Shown piece after piece: positions 18,241 to 26,836 of a DNA stretch of 64,000 bases. A program made the translations under genes and the position numbers. How positions within the stretch are numbered: the stretch's first letter is position 1; every line of letters starts with the position of its first letter. The notes under the pieces are model-generated. The model worked only from the letters and a program-made list of their open reading frames with translations. It was not told where the DNA came from and ran no database searches. Source of the stretch: Bacteroidetes bacterium UBA1941 (GTDB taxonomy: Bacteria > Bacteroidota > Bacteroidia > Chitinophagales > LD1); contig DDEZ01000010.1 in assembly GCA_002336805.1 (NCBI GenBank), positions 124,001-188,000 of the forward strand, written 5' to 3'.

Positions 18241-18326
18241 AGGAAAGCAATAAGCACTCTAAGAGCTTAGCGTTCTTCAGTGTATTATCTTGAACTTTGT
18301 ATTCTTCGTGCTCTTCGTGTGAAAAA
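18205..18326. repeat. Degenerate CACAAAG / CTTCGTG repeat region
   Basis: From the last codons of the methyltransferase gene into the gap, the sequence shows CACAAAG, CACAAAGAACC and, 90 bases on, the roughly complementary CTTCGTGCTCTTCGTGTG. These are typical low-order Bacteroidota intergenic repeats. The two ends can partly pair with each other. No gene is visible in the 86-base gap. Confidence 0.35.
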
Positions 18327-18923
18327 CTATAAGCGAACAACTATCTCCGCTCCCTCATACTCATACTCTTCATTAGAGCAGATGATCACGATGCGTTGCT
18401 GCGCGTCATTCTTCACGAGCGTGTTTGTCCAGTCGCGCCAGTGGTGATCCATATTAGCAGTAGGCTCATCGAGGAGCAGGATGTCGCTCTTGGTATAGTA
18501 TGCCAGCGCCAGCTTCACGCGCTGCTTCATACCTGATGAGCAGTCGCGTATCTCTTTGGTAGCGGGTATATCTATTGCTTTCAGCAGGTCAGCCGTAGTG
18601 ATGCCATGCAGCGACCGCATCTGCTGATGAAAGGCCACCATCTCAGCCACCGTCAGTTCCTCGGGCAGGTCCAGATACGGCGCACTATAGCTGATGTTTT
18701 TGTAGATGTCTTCGGCGGAGATAGTAGCGCCGTTATGCGTATAAAGCACCTTGCCTTCGTTAGGCGTTACCATGCCGGAGATCACTTTCAGCAGGGTACT
18801 CTTGCCGGAGCCATTGGCCCCCGTGATCGCATACCTGCCGCTGGGCTCAAAGATGGCCGACACGCCGCGGTAGATCCACTGGCTGCCGTACTTCTTGGAG
18901 ACCTTGTCCAGCTCAATCTTCAT
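18327..18923 (-). CDS. Small ABC-type ATPase, permease not adjacent
   Basis: This 198-residue ATP-binding cassette protein has Walker A GANGSGKS (35-42), signature SSGMKQR, and Walker B ILLLDEPTANMD. The usual switch His after Walker B is not evident: the strand reads RIVIICSNEEYE where most cassettes have a TH pair. That may lower or alter ATPase activity. It is shorter than most transporter ATPases. Its start overlaps the 3' end of lpxA by 11 bases, so it is probably translated from the lpxA message. No permease lies in the window, and the transported substrate, if any, is unknown. It may resemble heme-exporter-type or lipoprotein-type cassettes. Confidence 0.85.
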   Translation of the reverse strand: MKIELDKVSKKYGSQWIYRGVSAIFEPSGRYAITGANGSGKSTLLKVISGMVTPNEGKVLYTHNGATISAEDIYKNISYSAPYLDLPEELTVAEMVAFHQQMRSLHGITTADLLKAIDIPATKEIRDCSSGMKQRVKLALAYYTKSDILLLDEPTANMDHHWRDWTNTLVKNDAQQRIVIICSNEEYEYEGAEIVVRL

Positions 18924-19704
18924 ATTTGCTATTGAAGCCCTTCATGATGCCGCGCACAGACTCGCGGATAAAGGTCACGATCTCATCGCGCTCCGGGCTA
19001 TCCGGTATCTCCGTCTCCACGAGCTTCAGCGCATTGGATACGTTCAGCCCGCGCACGTAGATGATGCGGTAGATATCCAGGATATGGTTGATCTGCTCCG
19101 TGGTAAAGCCCCGGCGGCGCAGGCCTATAGAGTTGACACCTGCGTACGAAGACGGGTGACGCGCAGCGCGCACGAATGGAGGGATGTCCTTATTCACCAG
19201 GCTACCTCCGGAGAGGATCGCATGGCGGCCTATCTTTACAAACTGCTGGATATTGCACGCGCCACCCAGTATTGCAAAGTCTTCTATCTGTATGTGCCCT
19301 GCCAGGTTGGTATTATTGGCCAGGATGCAGTTATTGCCTATCAGGCAGTCGTGCGCCACGTGTACGTAGGCCATCAGCATGGAGTTATTGCCCACCTTGG
19401 TGGTCATGCTGTACTCGGTACCTTTATTGACTGTCACAAACTCGCGGATGATCACATTGTCGCCTATCTCCACCAGAGATTGCTCGCCCTTGTACTTCAG
19501 GTCTTGAGGCACGGCAGAGATCACTGCACCCGGGTATATCTTGCAGTTCTTGCCTATCCGCGCGCCCTCCATGATGGTCACATGCGGCCCTATCCAGGTG
19601 CCCGCGCCTATCTCCACATCCTTGCTGATACTCACAAATGGCTCTATCACCACATTGTCGGCTACCTTGGCACTAGGGTGTATGTAGGAGAAGGGTTGAT
19701 TCAT
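18913..19704 (-). CDS. lpxA: Acyl-ACP:UDP-N-acetylglucosamine O-acyltransferase (LpxA)
   Basis: LpxA adds the first 3-hydroxyacyl chain to UDP-GlcNAc, the first step of lipid A synthesis. The 263-residue protein is a left-handed beta-helix built of hexapeptide repeats over residues 1-190, followed by a helical C-terminal domain. The catalytic His is His118 in HVAHDC, equivalent to His125 of E. coli LpxA. AILGGACNIQQFVKIGRHAILSGG is seen in part as the conserved surface loop region. It lies downstream of the lpxC/fabZ fusion on the same strand, separated by a 185-base repeat-rich gap. Confidence 0.95.
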   Translation of the reverse strand: MNQPFSYIHPSAKVADNVVIEPFVSISKDVEIGAGTWIGPHVTIMEGARIGKNCKIYPGAVISAVPQDLKYKGEQSLVEIGDNVIIREFVTVNKGTEYSMTTKVGNNSMLMAYVHVAHDCLIGNNCILANNTNLAGHIQIEDFAILGGACNIQQFVKIGRHAILSGGSLVNKDIPPFVRAARHPSSYAGVNSIGLRRRGFTTEQINHILDIYRIIYVRGLNVSNALKLVETEIPDSPERDEIVTFIRESVRGIMKGFNSKYED

Positions 19705-19889
19705 GGGATGTCGGATGTCGGTTTTTTGATTTCGGATAAACGGGTGTTGTATCCTTTTATTTCAGTGCTTGATTCTTATTTCTTGATTCTTGGCTCTTGC
19801 TTCTTGCATTGTCTCACTACGCAATACTCACTACCTCTATCCAAGCGCATTTCATCTAAATACTTACTACTAACTACTAAATACCGCGT
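19705..19889. repeat. Cluster of three degenerate tandem repeat types in the lpxA-lpxC gap
   Basis: This 185-base gap holds no gene. Read on the plus strand it contains two GGATGTC units, then a block of CTTGATTCTT / CTTGCTTCTTG units (about 19770-19808). After that comes a block of ACTCACTAC / ACTTACTAC / AACTACTAA units (about 19815-19880). The CTTGATTCTTG unit also occurs upstream of the squalene monooxygenase start at 3305-3315. The units look like slipped or spreading intergenic repeats. Confidence 0.55.
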
Positions 19890-21308
19890 TTACTCGCTCT
19901 GCTTCGCTGCCAGCTTCTTCCTGTCTACGATCTGTGCCATCAGCTCGGCCTCGGCCACCAGCTTATTGCCCACATAGGCGCTGCCTTTCATCTCTACCAG
20001 CCCGCGGCGGATAGGAGAGAGGAGCTCCAGTTTGAAGATGATCGTATCACCAGGCACCACTTTGTGCTTGAACTTAGCCTTGTCTATTTTCAGGAAGTAA
20101 GTATCATAGTCCTCAGGATTAGTGACCTCTTGCAGCACGAGTATACCACCTGTCTGCGCCATCGCCTCTATCTGCAGCACACCCGGCATCACAGGGTTGC
20201 CCGGGAAGTGCCCGTTGAAGAATTCCTCATTGATCGTCACATTCTTCACACCCACCACCGTCTTCTTATCCACGTGGATGATCTTATCGATCAGTAGAAA
20301 CGGATACCTGTGCGGCAGTAGTTTCTTGATGCCCTCAGAGTCATATATTGGTGGCTTGCTCGGATCATACTCCGGAGAGTTGTCATGCTGGCGCGTCTTT
20401 TTGATAAAGGCCTTCAGCTTCTTGGCAAACTCCACGTTAGACTTATGTCCCGGACGTGTAGCGATGATATTCGCATTCACCGGCGTGCCTACCAGGCCCA
20501 GGTCACCCACTACGTCCAGTAGCTTGTGGCGGGCTGGCTCATTGGCATGACGCAGCTTTACGTTATTCAGTATGCCTTCTTCCACCACAGTGATGTCGGG
20601 CTTATTAAAGATCTTTTGCAGCTTGGTCATCTGCGGCTCACTCACCGGCTTGTCTACTATTACGATGGCGTTATTCACGTCGCCGCCCTTGATCAGGCCT
20701 GCATCATAGAGCATCTCCAGCTCATGCAGGAAGCAGAAGGTACGAGCAGGCGCGATCTCCTTTTTAAACTCAGTGACTTTATTCAGCGAGGCGTGCTGCT
20801 GACCCAGTACGTCAGACTTGTAGTCTATCATGGTCGTGACGCGGTAGTGGTCACTCGGCATAGCCAGTATCTCTACCCCATTCTCCTTGTCTACGAAGTT
20901 CAGCGTCGTACGCAGCTCAAACACATCCCTGTGCTCAGACTGCTCCTGTATGCCATTTTTCTCCAGCGCCTCTATAAAGGGCTCCGAGCTGCCATCCAGT
21001 ATCGGTACCTCCATACCATTGAGGCCTATCAGCACATTGTCTACCTGCAGGCCCACGAGCGCGGCCATGAGGTGCTCTACCGTAGCCACCTTCACGCCGT
21101 TTTTCTCTAATGTAGTACCGCGGTCCACAGAGGTCACGAGGTCACAGTCGGCAGGTATGATGGGCTGCTCCGGCAGGTCTACCCGCTGAAATTTCACGCC
21201 GTGATTGGCCGGAGCCGGGTGAAAGGTCAGCGTCACCTGCTGGCCGGTGTGCAGTCCTACGCCACTGATGGTGAACTCCTGCTTTATAGTCTGTTGAAAT
21301 GAATTCAT
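19890..21308 (-). CDS. lpxC/fabZ: Bifunctional LpxC / FabZ fusion
   Basis: Residues 1-300 are UDP-3-O-acyl-GlcNAc deacetylase, the zinc enzyme committing lipid A synthesis. They include ATVEHLMAAL with the zinc ligand His79, MEVPILDGSS and HKLLDVVGDLGL. Residues about 325-472 are the hotdog-fold 3-hydroxyacyl-ACP dehydratase FabZ. They include the catalytic-loop motif GHFPGNPVMPGVLQIE (His367) and LLPHRYPFLLID. The fusion is characteristic of Bacteroidota and couples the fate of 3-hydroxyacyl-ACP between lipid A and fatty acid elongation. A TACTTTTG -7 element lies 21 bases upstream. Confidence 0.97.
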   Translation of the reverse strand: MNSFQQTIKQEFTISGVGLHTGQQVTLTFHPAPANHGVKFQRVDLPEQPIIPADCDLVTSVDRGTTLEKNGVKVATVEHLMAALVGLQVDNVLIGLNGMEVPILDGSSEPFIEALEKNGIQEQSEHRDVFELRTTLNFVDKENGVEILAMPSDHYRVTTMIDYKSDVLGQQHASLNKVTEFKKEIAPARTFCFLHELEMLYDAGLIKGGDVNNAIVIVDKPVSEPQMTKLQKIFNKPDITVVEEGILNNVKLRHANEPARHKLLDVVGDLGLVGTPVNANIIATRPGHKSNVEFAKKLKAFIKKTRQHDNSPEYDPSKPPIYDSEGIKKLLPHRYPFLLIDKIIHVDKKTVVGVKNVTINEEFFNGHFPGNPVMPGVLQIEAMAQTGGILVLQEVTNPEDYDTYFLKIDKAKFKHKVVPGDTIIFKLELLSPIRRGLVEMKGSAYVGNKLVAEAELMAQIVDRKKLAAKQSE

Positions 21309-21329
21309 TTACGATTTTTCAAAACTGAC

Positions 21330-21337
21330 CAAAAGTA
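21330..21337 (-). promoter_or_regulatory. Bacteroidota-type -7 element of the lpxC/fabZ gene
   Basis: On the minus strand the sequence reads TACTTTTG, a perfect match to TAnnTTTG, 21 bases before the ATG. The matching -33 TTTG is not clear. Confidence 0.5.
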
Positions 21338-21419
21338 GGATTTTTTTGGTATTACGCCCTGTAAAATTAACCCGGTCTATTGGACTCGCAGTCTCTCGGC
21401 ATTTGCCTATTTTGCGCAG

Positions 21420-22370
21420 GTGAAAATCACCCTGCATCCCTACCGCCTCGAGTTCATCTTCCCCTTTCGCATCGCCCATGGTGTGCGTACGCATACGGAT
21501 GCCGTCTTTGTAGAGCTGGAGCTGGATGGTGTCATCGCCTTTGGCGAGGCTACGCTGCCGCCCTACCTGCCATACACTCAGCAGTCTACTTTAGGCTGCC
21601 TCCGGCAAATAGACGTAAGCCATTTGGACGCTCGCTTTACCACCGGTCAGGTGCTGGCCAGCCTGCCCACCACTATAGAGCCACCCGCTTTGGCCGCGCT
21701 CGATATGGCACTCTGGACCCTCGAGGCAAAGGTCAAAGACACCACCGTACCTGCGCTGCTCGGTATAGCAGGGGAGGACCACAGCATACGCACCTACACT
21801 ATAGCTGTCTGTGACAGGGAGGAGATGAAGGACCGCCTAGCCTTCGGCAAAGAAAAAGGGTTCACCACCTTCAAGCTAAAACTGAATGGCAAGGACGATG
21901 AGCGCATGGTCAGCGATTTTCGCTCCATGAGTGATGCGCCGTTTGCGGTAGATGCCAATCAGGCCTGGACAGATATGGAGTATGCCGCCCGGCTGTCACA
22001 GATACTTGCAGGGCAGGGATGCCTGCTCATCGAGCAGCCTTTTCATAGGAGCGACATTGTGCTTACGCAAAAACTGCGGGACATCACTACCCTGCCGATC
22101 ATAGCAGATGAGGCCTGTCAGGGCATCCATGACATAGGCCGCATAGCTGGCGCTTTTGACGGCATCAATATCAAACTCCAGAAATGTGGCGGCCTGCTCA
22201 CAGCAAAAGCGCTGGCAGACCAGGCAAAGTCGCAAAAAATGAAACTCCTCATTGGCTGCATGTCAGAGTCGGCCATAGGCTGCACTGCCGCCGAAGCCCT
22301 CAGCCCGCTCTGCCAGTGGAATGACCTCGACGGCCGCTATCTGGTCCGAGAGGTACCTTTTAAAAATTGA
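21420..22370 (+). CDS. Dipeptide epimerase (L-Ala-D/L-Glu epimerase-like, enolase superfamily)
   Basis: A 316-residue member of the enolase superfamily that should epimerise a dipeptide, commonly L-Ala-D-Glu from recycled murein. It has an N-terminal capping domain and a TIM-like barrel. The catalytic lysine pair is in FKLKLNG. Metal ligands are Asp178 (AVDANQAW), Glu205 (LIEQPF) and Asp230 (IADEA), and the second catalytic lysine is in INIKLQKCGG. The start is GTG 21420, preceded five bases upstream by TATTTTG, an imperfect -7 element. Exact substrate specificity within the family cannot be read off. Confidence 0.9.
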   Translation: MKITLHPYRLEFIFPFRIAHGVRTHTDAVFVELELDGVIAFGEATLPPYLPYTQQSTLGCLRQIDVSHLDARFTTGQVLASLPTTIEPPALAALDMALWTLEAKVKDTTVPALLGIAGEDHSIRTYTIAVCDREEMKDRLAFGKEKGFTTFKLKLNGKDDERMVSDFRSMSDAPFAVDANQAWTDMEYAARLSQILAGQGCLLIEQPFHRSDIVLTQKLRDITTLPIIADEACQGIHDIGRIAGAFDGINIKLQKCGGLLTAKALADQAKSQKMKLLIGCMSESAIGCTAAEALSPLCQWNDLDGRYLVREVPFKN

Positions 22371-22387
22371 CGACCTATTTGCATTAA

Positions 22388-22481
22388 GCCCCAACGGGGC
22401 GCCCCGCCACTAGCGTTGGGCAGCGCCCATCGCCGACTTCCGCTGACTACCCCCGACCACCGCCGACTCTCCCGCCTCTTC
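22388..22481. repeat. Palindromic REP-like element and degenerate CCGAC repeats
   Basis: CCCAACG at 22390-22396 pairs with CGTTGGG at 22414-22420. Between them lies the perfect 10-base palindrome GGGGCGCCCC. Downstream, degenerate CCGACTTCCGC / CTGACTACC / CCGACCACC / CCGACTCTC units run to about 22475. The 213-base gap is otherwise empty. The G+C-rich palindrome lacks a following T tract, so it is more like a REP element than a simple terminator. Confidence 0.5.
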
Positions 22482-22583
22482 AAATCGCTCTTTTACTAAT
22501 TAACATCCATCAGGGGTTGAAAATCAATGATTAACATTTTGAATGCCCGGATTTTCTTACTTTCCTTTCCAAATCATGATGCC

Positions 22584-24473
22584 ATGAGGCAAATTTTTTT
22601 ACTCCTGCTATTTATATGTTTCTCGTTATATATAAATGCCCAATGTACGTCCCGCCGCTATCTTGATACGGTGTTTCATCATGTCACGGTCACCAGTGGT
22701 ATCCAGTTTGGCAGTGCTACCACACAGGCGGGCCTGCCGCAGGACCTCTACCTCGACTTTTATGAACCTACAGGCGATACCCTTTCCAGTCGGCCATTGA
22801 TCGTGTATGCTTTTGGCGGAGCCTTTCTGATAGGCACCAGAAATCAGCCACCCATCCCTACGTACTGCACTTACTACGCGCAGTGCGGCTACGCAGTGGC
22901 CTCCATAGACTACCGTATCGGCTTCAATGTGTTGAGCACCGGCAGTGCCATCCGCGCCGTATACCGCGCCGCGCAGGACCTGCGCGCCTCTGTACGCTTC
23001 CTCTGTCAGCGCTACCCTCAGTATAGGATAGATACAAACGCTATTTTCCTCACAGGGTCCAGTGCCGGTTGTTTCTCTGCGCTGCATTCCTGCTTTATGG
23101 AGCCGTCAGATGTACCGTCAGATGTGCAGGGCATACCGCTGGAGCCGAGCGACCTGGGCTGCTACGACTGCGCTACCAATGCTGACAATAACCGCCGCAT
23201 GCCGCTGATACGCGGCATTATGAATCACTGGGGTGCCATACTCGATACAGCCTATATCCGGCCTACTGCCAAAGACAACGTACCCGTCATCTCCCTGCAC
23301 GGAGATCAGGACAATCTGGTGCCTTACACCTCTGCGAGTCCCTTTGGCTATCCCATATTCCCGGTAGTAGATGGCAGTCTACCTATCCACATGCGGCTGA
23401 CCACCCTCGGCATCAGAAATGAGCTGCACCCACTCTACGGCTATAGCCATGAGCCATGGCTGCTCGCGCCGCAGCTGCTCGATACTTGCTTTAAATATGA
23501 GAAGCCATTCCTGTACTCTATACTGAAGCCTCAACCACTGGCCATCACTGGCGATAGCGCTCTGTGTACCAGTACCGCCGGCACCTACACCGTACAGCAG
23601 CGCCCCGGTAGCCACTACTGCTGGACCTATCCCGGTGCCACCACTCAGAGCATCAGCGGCAATAGGATCACCCTCAGCTGGGCTACTCCTGGTACATATA
23701 TGGTCATAGCACGCGAGATGAGCCGCAATGAGGTTAATGGCGACCCTGATACATTCTATGTGCATGTAGTAGCGCCACCCATAGCGGCCTTTGGTGAAGC
23801 GGTCTCGCATACAGTGGTGCAAGTGAGTGATAGTGCCCAGGGAGCTACCTCATGGCAGTACACCTTTGGCGATGGTGGTACAGCTATGCAGCCAGCGCCT
23901 TCACATACCTATCACAGCGCCGGTACCTTTACCATCCGCCAGATAGTGAGCAATGGCCTCTGCGCAGATACAGCCTACCGCTCTATCGTGACAGATACCT
24001 GCCCGGTGGTGCATCTGCACTACACCCTTTCTCATGATACGATCTATGTCTCTGCCGAGCCTGCAGGGCTGCTGAGCTATCATTGGGCCTTTGGTGATGG
24101 GACTGTGGATAGTGGTGCTACATCATATCATATATATAGCCACTCGCAAAACTATCTCGTGGCTCTCTCTACTATGAATGATAAAGGCTGTGCCGGCAGC
24201 GAGTCTGCCATCGTCGCCTACACTCAGCCCAATGGCGTGCAGGATATCGGGCTGGAGGGCATCAGCATCTATCCCAATCCTGCCCATGACCGTGTCACCA
24301 TCAGCTGTGCCGAGTGCAACGTGGCCATCTTTGACTGTGTGGGTAGATTAGCGATTGATAAATATGGACTTAACAATATGATTTTAGATATTAGCGGGCT
24401 CGACGCCGGCGTCTATCAGCTGAGCGTCACTACCGGTGGCCGCACAGGATACGGTAGATTGATCATCAGATAG
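22584..24473 (+). CDS. Secreted alpha/beta hydrolase with PKD domains and T9SS type A sorting domain
   Basis: An exported carboxylesterase-like enzyme. Starting at ATG 22584 gives 629 residues and a clean signal peptide (MRQIFLLLLFICFSLYINAQ); an upstream in-frame ATG at 22527 would bury it. The esterase domain (about 20-320) has an oxyanion-type AFGGAF, a nucleophile motif GSSAG (Ser160) and a likely acid/base pair in LHGDQDNLV and YGYSHEPW. An Ig-like segment follows. Two PKD domains come next, with WQYTFGDGG and YHWAFGDGT. A C-terminal sorting domain starts ISIYPNPAHDRV. The substrate may be an ester of a polysaccharide or lipid; this is inference. It is followed after 10 bases by another T9SS cargo gene. 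Confidence 0.88.
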   Translation: MRQIFLLLLFICFSLYINAQCTSRRYLDTVFHHVTVTSGIQFGSATTQAGLPQDLYLDFYEPTGDTLSSRPLIVYAFGGAFLIGTRNQPPIPTYCTYYAQCGYAVASIDYRIGFNVLSTGSAIRAVYRAAQDLRASVRFLCQRYPQYRIDTNAIFLTGSSAGCFSALHSCFMEPSDVPSDVQGIPLEPSDLGCYDCATNADNNRRMPLIRGIMNHWGAILDTAYIRPTAKDNVPVISLHGDQDNLVPYTSASPFGYPIFPVVDGSLPIHMRLTTLGIRNELHPLYGYSHEPWLLAPQLLDTCFKYEKPFLYSILKPQPLAITGDSALCTSTAGTYTVQQRPGSHYCWTYPGATTQSISGNRITLSWATPGTYMVIAREMSRNEVNGDPDTFYVHVVAPPIAAFGEAVSHTVVQVSDSAQGATSWQYTFGDGGTAMQPAPSHTYHSAGTFTIRQIVSNGLCADTAYRSIVTDTCPVVHLHYTLSHDTIYVSAEPAGLLSYHWAFGDGTVDSGATSYHIYSHSQNYLVALSTMNDKGCAGSESAIVAYTQPNGVQDIGLEGISIYPNPAHDRVTISCAECNVAIFDCVGRLAIDKYGLNNMILDISGLDAGVYQLSVTTGGRTGYGRLIIR

Positions 24474-24483
24474 TAAACAATAA

Positions 24484-25698
24484 ATGAAGAAAAAGTACTT
24501 AACAATAGGGCTCGCATTATTCATGACCGGCTCTATATTTGCCCAGAAGAAGATCCTTTTTGACAATACTAAAGCAGAGTCTGCCAGCAATGCTGACTGG
24601 GTAGTAGATGCCGACCTGCATGACCTCTATTTCAGCAGCAGCGGTGGCGTGACCAATACCGGCTCACAGTCTGATGCCCAGCGCTACCCCACGCCTTCAC
24701 AGTCCAATATCAATAGCCTCACCCCCGAGAACTACTGGACGGGAGCTATCTCAGCCTGGGGTATAGAATGCGTCAAGTCCGGACTGACCGTAGAGTCCCT
24801 GCCGTATAATGTAGCGATCTCATATGGCAATAGCAGCAATCCCCAGGATCTGTCCAACTATAAGGTCTTTGTAGTAGATGAGCCAAATATCCAGTTCACT
24901 GCTGCGCAGAAAACAGCTATCGTCAACTTCGTATATAATGGCGGCGGCCTGTTTATCGTCTCTGACCATACTAATAGTGATCGCAACTTTGACGGATGGG
25001 ACAGCCCGGCTATCTGGAATGACCTCTTCTCTACTAACAGTGTGCACGCTAATCCTTTCGGATTTAGTTTTGATCTGGATGATTTCTCTGGTTCATATGG
25101 CATCACCAATGTTTCAGGCGACTCCTGTATCAATGGCCCATATGGTACTGCTACACAGGTCAAATGGAGTGGCGGTACATCTATGACTCTCAATACATCA
25201 GCCAATGCTACCGTGAAAGCGGACGTCTACAAGACTGGTGGCTCAGGCTCTACCGGAGTGCTGTTTGCGCACGGCTACTATGGCAAGGGCCGTTTTGCCG
25301 CCATGGGAGACAGCTCACCTACAGATGATGCCAGTGGCGATACGGGAGATCAGCTCTACAATGGCTGGATCACTGATGCCAATGGTAATCACAAGAAACT
25401 CATCATGAATGCCACCATTTGGCTGGCTGGCCAGGAGACTGCATCTGGTGTAGAGAACCCCTTTGCAGATGCGGGCATCAGTCTCTACCCAAACCCTGCC
25501 GATCACATGGTAAAGGTACAGGCCCCTGAGTTATGCACATTGCAAATATTCGATATGTCCGGTCGCGTTTGTATTGAAACTCAGATTGATGCCGGAAGTG
25601 GTAAGTCTTTAGACGTCAGTGGTTTATCTACTGGTGTTTATACTTATAAGGTAACTGGTGTTGATGGATTCCACGCTGGCCGCTTTGTCAAAAAATAA
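24484..25698 (+). CDS. Secreted glutamine-amidotransferase-fold protein with T9SS type A sorting domain
   Basis: This 404-residue exported protein has a signal peptide (MKKKYLTIGLALFMTGSIFAQ) and a C-terminal type A sorting domain starting ISLYPNPADHMVKV. The central region has LSNYKVFVVDEPN, AIVNFVYNGGGLFIVSDHTNSD and GRFAAMGDSSPTDD. These resemble the type 1 glutamine-amidotransferase-like (GldG/IFT52-type) flavodoxin fold, usually a non-enzymatic binding domain in surface proteins. No catalytic Cys-His-Glu triad is evident. It is 10 bases after the esterase gene and probably on the same transcript. Confidence 0.8.
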   Translation: MKKKYLTIGLALFMTGSIFAQKKILFDNTKAESASNADWVVDADLHDLYFSSSGGVTNTGSQSDAQRYPTPSQSNINSLTPENYWTGAISAWGIECVKSGLTVESLPYNVAISYGNSSNPQDLSNYKVFVVDEPNIQFTAAQKTAIVNFVYNGGGLFIVSDHTNSDRNFDGWDSPAIWNDLFSTNSVHANPFGFSFDLDDFSGSYGITNVSGDSCINGPYGTATQVKWSGGTSMTLNTSANATVKADVYKTGGSGSTGVLFAHGYYGKGRFAAMGDSSPTDDASGDTGDQLYNGWITDANGNHKKLIMNATIWLAGQETASGVENPFADAGISLYPNPADHMVKVQAPELCTLQIFDMSGRVCIETQIDAGSGKSLDVSGLSTGVYTYKVTGVDGFHAGRFVKK

Positions 25699-25721
25699 CC
25701 TGTTTTAACCTTGTCATCACA

Positions 25722-25748
25722 TTGATTTTTAGAAATAAATTAACTTTG
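25722..25748 (+). promoter_or_regulatory. Bacteroidota-type promoter for the OB-fold T9SS cargo gene
   Basis: TTG at 25722-25724 is followed after 16 bases by TAACTTTG (25741-25748), a perfect TAnnTTTG element. The ATG lies 15 bases downstream at 25764. Confidence 0.6.
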
Positions 25749-25763
25749 CAAAAAAATAACTAG

Positions 25764-26756
25764 ATGAAAAAACTTACTACTCTCTTTGTCATGATGCTGG
25801 CGGTCGTTTTCGCTACTAACGCTCAGAGCATTATTTCTATCGACTCTGCCCGTACCAACGATCCTGCCACGGGAATATCTGTAGCTAACGGTCTCACAGT
25901 CCAGCTCACAGGTGTAGTATACGGTCCTGATGCCTATCCTACCAGCAATGGCCACCAGTTCATGCTCCGTGGTGCTACCAAGTCTATCAAGGTCTACTCT
26001 AAAGGCCGTTTCCAATACTCACTGACTGAGGGCGACTCAGTGACAGTAGTAGGTGTACTAAATCACTATTACGGAGATGCTGAGGTCAAGCTTGCCTACA
26101 CTCATGCCGGAGATACCATCATCCGCTTAGGTGCAGGTACGGTGGCACCACCTACAGTGATCACCACTGCAGACCTCAACTCTAACGGTGAGTTGTATGA
26201 GTCTTCACTCGTAGAAATAGATAATATAGATATGGCGCAGTTACAAAACTGGCCTTCTAGCGGTACACTGTCTACTGTTGACCATTTTTCAGCTAAGGTT
26301 GGTGGACTTTATTTCTACGTAGATTCCTTTATGTCACCTGATTTCTGGGTGGGTGGTGCTCCAGCCGCTGGTATATACAATGTAGTTGGCTTCGGTAGCC
26401 AATATAGTACAGCTGCTGCTTTGAATAATGGCTACTCTCTGCAGCCACGCAGGCGTGCTGACTTCATCCTCCAGAATGTAGGTGTGAAGGATATCGCAAA
26501 CCCTCTGACTGCATCTGTATATCCTAATCCTGCCGCTACCAAGGTGACTGCCGCTTTCAATAGCGACGCCGATGGCGAGTACACAGTACGCATGACTGAC
26601 CTGACTGGCCGCGTAGCCCTCACACAGGAAGGCCACGTAGTAAACGGTGACAACGCTCTCTACATCAACACAGCATCTCTGAGCAACGGTATGTACATCC
26701 TCGAGCTCACTGCCGCCGGCAAGAACCTCATCACTAAGATCAATATCGCTAAGTAA
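25764..26756 (+). CDS. Secreted OB-fold protein with T9SS type A sorting domain
   Basis: This 330-residue exported protein has a signal peptide (MKKLTTLFVMMLAVVFATNAQ). The region about 40-135 looks like an OB-fold, as in secreted nuclease-associated and DUF5689-like domains. It has strands VQLTGVVYGPDA, HQFMLRGATKSIKVYSKG and DSVTVVGVLNHYYGDAEVKL. The C-terminal sorting domain starts ASVYPNPAATKVTA and ends LITKINIAK. It has no catalytic signature, so it may bind nucleic acid or oligosaccharide at the surface. It has its own promoter and a terminator follows. Confidence 0.82.
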   Translation: MKKLTTLFVMMLAVVFATNAQSIISIDSARTNDPATGISVANGLTVQLTGVVYGPDAYPTSNGHQFMLRGATKSIKVYSKGRFQYSLTEGDSVTVVGVLNHYYGDAEVKLAYTHAGDTIIRLGAGTVAPPTVITTADLNSNGELYESSLVEIDNIDMAQLQNWPSSGTLSTVDHFSAKVGGLYFYVDSFMSPDFWVGGAPAAGIYNVVGFGSQYSTAAALNNGYSLQPRRRADFILQNVGVKDIANPLTASVYPNPAATKVTAAFNSDADGEYTVRMTDLTGRVALTQEGHVVNGDNALYINTASLSNGMYILELTAAGKNLITKINIAK

Positions 26757-26776
26757 TCTTAGCCCGATCAATACTC

Positions 26777-26812
26777 AGAAAGGCCATTCCATCCGGAGTG
26801 GCCTTTCTCTTT
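26777..26812 (+). terminator. Rho-independent terminator after the OB-fold T9SS gene
   Basis: AGAAAGGCCA at 26777-26786 pairs with TGGCCTTTCT at 26799-26808 (10-base stem, 12-base loop), followed by a short pyrimidine/T-rich tail. It lies 20 bases after the stop codon. Confidence 0.75.
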
Positions 26813-26836
26813 GATAGAGAGCCTTATAGAAGCCCC

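Noticed and set aside
18895..19977. A 360-codon open frame on the plus strand across lpxA
   Set aside because: It is antisense to lpxA and the repeat-filled gap, with a His/Tyr/Val-rich composition typical of shadows. No domain is recognisable.
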